DNA from: an uncultured Chloroflexota bacterium
GTDB taxonomy: Bacteria; Chloroflexota; Anaerolineae; Promineifilales; Promineifilaceae
Direction of reading: 5' to 3'
Assembly: GCA_900696625.1 (NCBI GenBank)
Contig: CAADGU010000519.1
Coordinates: forward strand, 1-55,315
Length of the DNA: 55,315 nucleotides
In this document: positions 50,276 to 55,315 of the stretch, piece after piece
Position numbering within the stretch: position 1 is the first letter of the stretch
Layout of the letters: each line of letters begins with the position of its first letter
Position numbers and translations under genes: made by a program
Notes under the pieces: generated by a model
Databases searched by the model: none
Told to the model about the DNA's origin: nothing
The model's input: only the letters and a program-made list of their open reading frames with translations

Positions 50276-50299
50276 TCATCGTGGTGGGCTGCTGCCCAT
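50276..50299 (-). CDS. Candidate leader peptide MGSSPPR upstream of proS
   Basis: An ORF of seven codons and a stop: ATG GGC AGC AGC CCA CCA CGA TGA. GAGGAG stands five bases before the ATG, a better ribosome site than many true genes here. Two adjacent Pro codons, 83 bp before a prolyl-tRNA synthetase gene, would make ribosomes pause when charged tRNA-Pro is scarce. No terminator is seen between it and proS, so control would act on translation or RNA stability rather than by classical attenuation. Purely a sequence-based suggestion. Confidence 0.35.
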   Translation of the reverse strand: MGSSPPR

Positions 50300-50319
50300 G
50301 AAGTCTCCTCGGTGTAAGG

Positions 50320-50377
50320 GTGAGGCAGGCGGGAAACTATTTGTCTGTTCCCTATCATGTTTTGCCGCCTGCCTCAC
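50320..50377. repeat. GTGAGGCAGGCGG inverted repeat in the proS leader
   Basis: Thirteen-base perfect inverted repeat with a 32-base interior; directly upstream (in the transcription sense) of the ribosome site of the mini-ORF. Confidence 0.7.
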
Positions 50378-50387
50378 CTCTACCAGA

Positions 50388-50425
50388 TACAAAAACGCCC
50401 CGTGTGGAAATCCAACACGGGGCGT
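50388..50425 (-). terminator. Rho-independent terminator in the proS leader
   Basis: On the minus strand the stem ACGCCCCGTGT/ACACGGGGCGT with a nine-base loop is followed by TTTTTG. It either ends transcripts from the SGNH-like gene or acts as an attenuator of proS. Confidence 0.7.
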
Positions 50426-50445
50426 AACTGGTCGTTCGTTCAGAG

Positions 50446-50474
50446 ACATCCGATTTCTTCAAGAAATCGGATGT
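50446..50474. repeat. ACATCCGATTTCTT palindrome
   Basis: Perfect 14-bp inverted repeat with a one-base loop in the proS leader; no T-tract. Confidence 0.8.
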
Positions 50475-50502
50475 ATGGATGACAACTATATCACGCACCA
50501 AC

Positions 50503-50526
50503 GCCCCGTTGTTTTGACAACGGGGC
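50503..50526. repeat. GCCCCGTTGT hairpin in the proS leader
   Basis: Ten-base perfect stem, four-base loop. The arm is nearly the same as in the terminator at 50388-50425. Confidence 0.75.
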
Positions 50527-50619
50527 CACTAGGGACGGGAGCAAAAAGGAGTTGTTTCTTCATCGTGGCGTAAAGATACATAACCTGCTCCGCTTTGTCA
50601 ACAAAAAGCATGAGCCGGC

Positions 50620-50654
50620 AGTGCCAGGCAAGGGGCTGCCCCTTGCCTGGCACT
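50620..50654. repeat. AGTGCCAGGCAAGGGGC palindrome over a stop codon
   Basis: A perfect 17-bp inverted repeat with a one-base loop. Its end overlaps the stop codon (50653-50655) of the SGNH-like gene. No T-tract follows, so it is probably not a simple terminator. Confidence 0.85.
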
Positions 50655-51783
50655 ACTTACCCTCCAGGGCTTCTTTCAGGTGAGCGGCGAAGACGGCCGT
50701 GCCCGCCGGCGTCAGGTGTACCGGACTGTCGGTAAATTCGGTGGCCGGAACGGCATCCCACAAGTCCAGGTACGGCCGTTCTGCTGCCAGCATTGTTTGC
50801 GCTAACAGTGCCCGGTATTGGTCGTAAGCCCAGCGCGGATACCACAGGTTATAACGCAGGTGGCTGTTTTCCCCTTCGCTGATAAAAATTGGCTCATTGA
50901 TAATCAGCACCGGCACACCCCCGGCGCGTTGCAGGCCCGCCGCTAACACATCAAAGGCCAGGGCATCGCTCGTCAGCGTCATTTCCGTGTCAAAGCTTTG
51001 CCAGCTTACATCGGCTGCAAAATCGGACTGGCGCAGCGGGATTTCGGCGGGGATGGCCTGGTCAATGCCGGTGGCGGCCCAGGCCACACCCACCTGCTGC
51101 AAGCGCAGCCAATCGGCCAGCGCGCGCCGCTGCCCGATGAGGCTGCTGTGCCAGAAATCTGGTTCTACAAAACGCGGATCGTGGGCGTTCAGGTGCAAAC
51201 CATAGGCGGCAATAAGCGAGCGCAGCCGCGCCGGGTTGTGCTGCAAAATGGGGTGATCCAGCTGTTTGGGCAGCGCAAACGATTCCAGCGTCACCGGCCA
51301 GAGGATCAGGTCGGGGTCATAACGCATGGCTTCATCCAGCAGCAGCAAATCTTTGCTCAGGGACATGATGGGGTAGCCAAGATTGTAAACGGTGAGGCGA
51401 CGGCCGTCGGCCGCCTCTATCCCCATTGCATTCAACTGCGCTGCCAGCGTCTCATCATTCGGCAAAAACCAGCCCCAAATGCCGGAATCACCCAGCAAAA
51501 TGACGCGGAACTCATCGGCCGCTTTCGGTTGGTGTAATTGGTGGCTGGCAAACAGGGCGGGCAGGCTGTTCAGGCTGAGGTTGTAGCTTTCCGCCGGATT
51601 TTCGCCATAGGGCAGCCGTTCCCGACCGGGGAAGAGGTGGTTATAAAGGGAAAGTGAACCCAGGAAAGGGGGCAGCGAACCGACGGCCGTTTCCCGCCAG
51701 ATCATGGCAAACAACAGATTCACCACAACCAACAAAAGAACTGCTTTCAACACAATACGGCCCATCACGCGCCAGCTTTGCAT
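50653..51783 (-). CDS. Membrane-anchored SGNH hydrolase-like protein
   Basis: A 376-residue protein with one N-terminal membrane helix (about residues 9-28). It carries RVILLGDSGIWGWFLPNDETL near residue 93, the GDS block of SGNH hydrolases, and DSPVHLTPAGTAVFAAHL near the C-terminus, where the catalytic Asp and His (DxxH) belong. Between lie a helical region and Gly/Asn blocks YNLGYP and IINEPIF. It could be an esterase or acyltransferase acting on the cell envelope. The stop overlaps a long palindrome. Confidence 0.8.
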   Translation of the reverse strand: MQSWRVMGRIVLKAVLLLVVVNLLFAMIWRETAVGSLPPFLGSLSLYNHLFPGRERLPYGENPAESYNLSLNSLPALFASHQLHQPKAADEFRVILLGDSGIWGWFLPNDETLAAQLNAMGIEAADGRRLTVYNLGYPIMSLSKDLLLLDEAMRYDPDLILWPVTLESFALPKQLDHPILQHNPARLRSLIAAYGLHLNAHDPRFVEPDFWHSSLIGQRRALADWLRLQQVGVAWAATGIDQAIPAEIPLRQSDFAADVSWQSFDTEMTLTSDALAFDVLAAGLQRAGGVPVLIINEPIFISEGENSHLRYNLWYPRWAYDQYRALLAQTMLAAERPYLDLWDAVPATEFTDSPVHLTPAGTAVFAAHLKEALEGK

Positions 51784-51825
51784 GGTAATTGACTTGAAGA
51801 TGGCGGGCGCTCCCGGTCACCATCT

Positions 51826-52461
51826 TTAACTTGTTGCCTCATTAAGAACAAAGTAGGGATACACATTAATAACGGTTGTGTCCAGATAGCGGGTGATGCG
51901 CGGGGTGTCTTGACGGTAAATGTGGATATGCCCATGCAGTAAGTATTTGGGGCGGAACCACTGCATGAAGCTGAGGAAAATTTTGAAGCCGGTGTGGGGA
52001 ATATCCGTTTTGTCGTGAATGCCAAAAGGGGGGGAGTGGGTGATGAGAATGTCCAGGTAACGGCCGTACTTCACTTTGTTCCGCAGCAGCTTGGGCAGCA
52101 TCCCGGCAACCACCAGGCGCATTTCTGTTTCCGTGTACATGTACGGGGCGTGTGGCCGGTAGCGCATGGAACCTTCCAGCCCGGCAATGAGCAGGCCATC
52201 GCGTTCCACACAGCGGGCGTGAATGTCTGAACCACCTTCAACGTATAGTAGTTGACGGCCGTCTACCGTATACTGCGGCCCCTTGTCATGGTTCCCCCGC
52301 ACATACACCAGCCGCCTGTCCAGCGCCGAAATGAGAAATTCCAGGTAATAAAACGGCAAATCCCCACAACCCACAATCAAATCAATGTCCGGATACTTCT
52401 GGCGTACATCAGCACAGTACAACTGATCCATCACCCGGTCACTGACCGCCAAAATTTTCAT
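51826..52461 (-). CDS. Metallophosphoesterase
   Basis: A 211-residue calcineurin-like phosphoesterase. The dimetal motifs are degenerate at the start (MKILAVSDRVMDQ, Asp but no DxH), then GCGDLPFYYLE, VRGNHDKGP, LITHSPPFGIHD and LLHGHIHIYRQDT. Missing the first His is seen in some family members. Its ATG overlaps the stop of the MazG-like gene by four bases (ATGA), which fixes the start and indicates coupling. The substrate is unknown; a nucleotide is plausible from the neighbour. Confidence 0.85.
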   Translation of the reverse strand: MKILAVSDRVMDQLYCADVRQKYPDIDLIVGCGDLPFYYLEFLISALDRRLVYVRGNHDKGPQYTVDGRQLLYVEGGSDIHARCVERDGLLIAGLEGSMRYRPHAPYMYTETEMRLVVAGMLPKLLRNKVKYGRYLDILITHSPPFGIHDKTDIPHTGFKIFLSFMQWFRPKYLLHGHIHIYRQDTPRITRYLDTTVINVYPYFVLNEATS

Positions 52462-52763
52462 GGAACCGGCCAATCCCGCGTCTGATTATGCGCCAGTTTG
52501 TCCAGGATTGCCTGTTGCAGATCAATGCCCGTGACGCTGGCCAGTTGCAGCAAATAGAGAGCCACATCGGCCAGTTCCCCGGCTAACGCTTCCGGGTGGC
52601 TGGCTTCTTCACGCCATTGGAAATGTTCCAGCACCTCCGCCGCTTCAATGGCCAGCGAAGCGGCTAAATTACGGGCTGTTTGTGGTTTTGGCGAATCCGG
52701 CTGATACCAACCCTTGCTGGCGACGAATTCGTGCATGAGGGTTTCCAGGTCACGTAGTTCCAT
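52458..52763 (-). CDS. MazG-like nucleotide pyrophosphohydrolase (RS21-C6 type)
   Basis: A 101-residue single-domain all-alpha NTP pyrophosphatase. LAASLAIEAAEVLEHFQWR carries the EAAE metal site and LAGELADVALYLLQLA the second ExxD site. Such enzymes clear non-canonical nucleotides such as dCTP analogues. The start is ATG 52763; a longer reading would translate a palindromic repeat. Coupled to the downstream metallophosphoesterase by a four-base overlap. Confidence 0.88.
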   Translation of the reverse strand: MELRDLETLMHEFVASKGWYQPDSPKPQTARNLAASLAIEAAEVLEHFQWREEASHPEALAGELADVALYLLQLASVTGIDLQQAILDKLAHNQTRDWPVP

Positions 52764-52772
52764 GATTGAAAA

Positions 52773-52827
52773 GTTTGTAGTAGGCGATTTATCGCCGTCT
52801 GACGGCACTAAAGTGCCTACTACAAAC
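52773..52827. repeat. GTAGTAGGC palindrome, family member 4
   Basis: GTTTGTAGTAGGC and its exact complement enclose CGATTTATCGCCGTCTGACGGCACTAAAGT-like interior sequence. It lies between gap and the MazG-like gene. Confidence 0.88.
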
Positions 52828-52849
52828 TATTAGCAGAGCAGACGGCCGT

Positions 52850-53866
<1,017 letters not shown>

Positions 53867-53873
53867 TTAACTG

Positions 53874-53902
53874 TGTAGGGCAATTTAGCAAATTGCCCTA
53901 CA
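53874..53902. repeat. GTAGGGCAATTT palindrome, member 2
   Basis: TGTAGGGCAATTT and AAATTGCCCTACA with a three-base loop upstream of gap; same family as 34770-34797. Confidence 0.88.
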
Positions 53903-53965
53903 GCGATATATCTCAACTCATAATTATCACCCACAATTGGCTATTGCCAATGCCGGATGTCATGG

Positions 53966-55285
53966 TCAGGCCAGACAATTCATCACTGCTTGGGCTAATT
54001 TGGCGCTGTCGTGTCGCCATGGTCGCTGCTCGTCAACCAGGTCGGCCAGGATCATGGGGATGTGGGCTGGTGGATCAGGCTGCACGAAGATGGTATGCCC
54101 ACCCCCGGTTTCCGGGGGAATAGTTAGATTGTTGTTGGCTAATACCACATTCAAACAGCCGGTGGGAACGTGTTCTAAAATGGTGGCGACATGATCGGCC
54201 ACACTGTAATTATCCGTCTCTCCGGGCTGAATGGCAAGGTTACACACATACACTTTGCGGGCGCGGCTGTGCTGCATGGCTGATGCCAGGTCTGGCACCA
54301 GCAAATTGGGCAAGATGCTGGTATACAAACTGCCCGGCCCCATCACAATCAGGTCGGCTTGCAGGATGGCTTGCAGGGCGGGGGGATATGCCTGCACGTT
54401 GGCCGGTTCCAGGTAGACGCGCTGGATACGGCCGTGTGCCTCTGGAATGGCCGACTCCCCTGACACACGCTGTACTGTGCCTGCCGCCACCAATACATCG
54501 GCCGTCAGGGTTACGTTCGCCAGCGTGGAGGGCAGCACCCGCCCGCGAATGGCCAGTACCTGCTGCGCTGCCAGCAGCGCCTCGTCAAAGCTGCCGGTGA
54601 TGCCCGTCAGCGCCGCCAGCAGTAGATTGCCAAAAGCATGCCCTTGCAGGTGGCTACGGCCGTTGCCCGTTGCCCCATTCTCTTCTAGCGTTTTGCCAAA
54701 GCGGTATTGCAACACCTGGGTCATCAATGCCTCGTCCCGCGCCAGGGCGGCGATGTTGTTGCGGAAGTCGCCCGGCGGCAGCACCCCCAATTCACGCCGC
54801 AGTCGCCCGCTGCTGCCGCCGTCATCGGCGACGGTGACAATGGCGGTGATGTTGGCCGTGTGTTCTTTCAGGCCGCGCAGCAGGCTGGGCATGCCGGTGC
54901 CGCCGCCGATGGCCACAATGTGCGGCCCGCGCTGGCGGCGGCTGTAGTGGTAAACGGTCTCGGCCACGTCTATGTGCGCCGGGGAAAAGGGGGCCACCAG
55001 ATTGCGCCCAATTTTGAGAACGCTGATGATGATGAGCAGCCCGCCCATGACGAAGGTGAGCAAAATACGCAACGGCCAGGAGAGGAATTGTAAGGTGAGG
55101 GCATTGTGTACGGCCGTTGGCAGCCAATGATGCTCCTGCGCTGTTGCCAGCAGCACGCCTAAGCCCATGCCGATGACGGCCGTGCCCAGCCCCAATACCA
55201 GCAGCCACCGCTTAATGCCAATACCCGGCATGAGCCACCGGCTGCTGGAAACAAAAATAAAACGCCGGAAGGGATTACGAATCAT
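53966..55285 (-). CDS. yvcK: YvcK/CofD-family protein with membrane anchor
   Basis: A 439-residue protein of the gluconeogenesis factor YvcK family. Two membrane helices occupy about residues 22-48 and 67-90. The CofD-like domain starts near residue 115 with HIVAIGGGTGMPSLLRGLKEHTANITAIVTVADDGGSSGRLRRELG, and has DFRNNIAAL and IVMGPGSLYTSILPNLLVPDL. YvcK proteins bind UDP-sugars and affect wall synthesis and carbon use. The N-terminal membrane helices are an addition compared with the soluble Bacillus protein. The gene starts 30 bases from the window end. Confidence 0.9.
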   Translation of the reverse strand: MIRNPFRRFIFVSSSRWLMPGIGIKRWLLVLGLGTAVIGMGLGVLLATAQEHHWLPTAVHNALTLQFLSWPLRILLTFVMGGLLIIISVLKIGRNLVAPFSPAHIDVAETVYHYSRRQRGPHIVAIGGGTGMPSLLRGLKEHTANITAIVTVADDGGSSGRLRRELGVLPPGDFRNNIAALARDEALMTQVLQYRFGKTLEENGATGNGRSHLQGHAFGNLLLAALTGITGSFDEALLAAQQVLAIRGRVLPSTLANVTLTADVLVAAGTVQRVSGESAIPEAHGRIQRVYLEPANVQAYPPALQAILQADLIVMGPGSLYTSILPNLLVPDLASAMQHSRARKVYVCNLAIQPGETDNYSVADHVATILEHVPTGCLNVVLANNNLTIPPETGGGHTIFVQPDPPAHIPMILADLVDEQRPWRHDSAKLAQAVMNCLA

Positions 55286-55315
55286 CGGTAGGATGATAAC
55301 AAATCAAGCCGGTGA

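Larger units (their letters stand above)
50193..50652 (-). promoter_or_regulatory. Hairpin-rich leader between an SGNH-like gene and proS
   Basis: No protein gene of normal size lies here. On the minus strand, in order of transcription, it holds a hairpin at 50503-50526, a hairpin at 50446-50474, a terminator at 50388-50425, a 13-bp inverted repeat at 50320-50377, a mini-ORF with a good ribosome site at 50276-50299, and a CGCGGAT/CGCGTGA repeat (50219-50245) before proS. The first and third hairpins share the GCCCCGT-GT arm, so alternative pairing is possible. The consensus T-box sequence is not found. Confidence 0.5.

Noticed and set aside
50253-50573. Plus-strand ORF in the proS leader
   Set aside because: It runs through three hairpins and has no coding pattern, ribosome site or similarity to any known protein.
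50193-50652. T-box riboswitch upstream of proS
   Set aside because: The conserved T-box bulge sequence (AGGGTGG-ACCGCG type) and a stem I with a CCN specifier could not be found; only generic hairpins are seen.

Overview
The window looks like a chromosomal segment of an uncultivated-type Chloroflexota bacterium, probably class Anaerolineae. This is inferred from the moderately high GC, the gene repertoire (deazaflavin-type oxidoreductase, tandem LysM/M23 peptidases, MoxR-DUF58-ABC cluster, DUF4058 and Uma2 proteins) and an extreme excess of the palindrome ACGGCCGT. Species cannot be fixed from the sequence alone.

Layout. 1-1.8 kb: an mhq-like group (ring-cleaving dioxygenase, MhqD-like hydrolase, VOC protein). 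1.8-7.5 kb: pyroglutamyl peptidase, a small envelope/copper-like cluster with a winged-helix protein, and a Usp-DUF389 membrane protein. 7.5-7.8 kb: tRNA-His and tRNA-Arg. 8.1-15.6 kb: core translation and envelope genes rpsB-tsf, pyrH-frr-uppS-cdsA, fbp and rho, with visible promoters and terminators. 15.6-20 kb: two tandem LysM-M23 peptidases and two UbiA-family prenyltransferases. 20-25.6 kb: accessory genes, including a methyltransferase bracketed by attC-like palindromes, an SDR epimerase, a P-loop kinase-like protein, an EamA transporter and NudC. 25.6-39.2 kb: a secreted metalloprotease, then a long minus-strand cluster (large membrane protein, ABC exporter, DUF4175-like coiled-coil protein, MoxR, DUF58) interrupted by a decayed PIN toxin-antitoxin module and a low-GC orphan.

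39.2-48.2 kb holds the most interesting system: a bacterial microcompartment (BMC) locus of the sugar-phosphate-utilising kind. It has three EutN/CcmL pentamer genes, one BMC-H, one clear and one divergent tandem-domain shell protein, a CoA-acylating aldehyde dehydrogenase, DeoC and RpiB. All three enzymes carry amphipathic N-terminal extensions that look like encapsulation peptides. In the middle sit a response-regulator/MinD-CpaE-like ATPase fusion with an arginine-substituted P-loop and an unknown partner protein; together they are candidates for BMC positioning or control. 48.4-55.3 kb: proS with an unusual hairpin-rich leader and a Pro-Pro mini-ORF, an SGNH hydrolase-like protein, a metallophosphoesterase, a MazG-like pyrophosphohydrolase, gap and yvcK.

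Two window-wide patterns stand out. First, ACGGCCGT is present about once per half kilobase, mostly inside genes (read as Thr-Ala-Val, x-Gly-Arg or Arg-Pro). Second, many gene boundaries carry short (7-8 bp) tandem units arranged as inverted arrays. In at least seven genes the stop codon lies inside such an array, in several more it abuts one, and in a few the array is translated as part of the protein.
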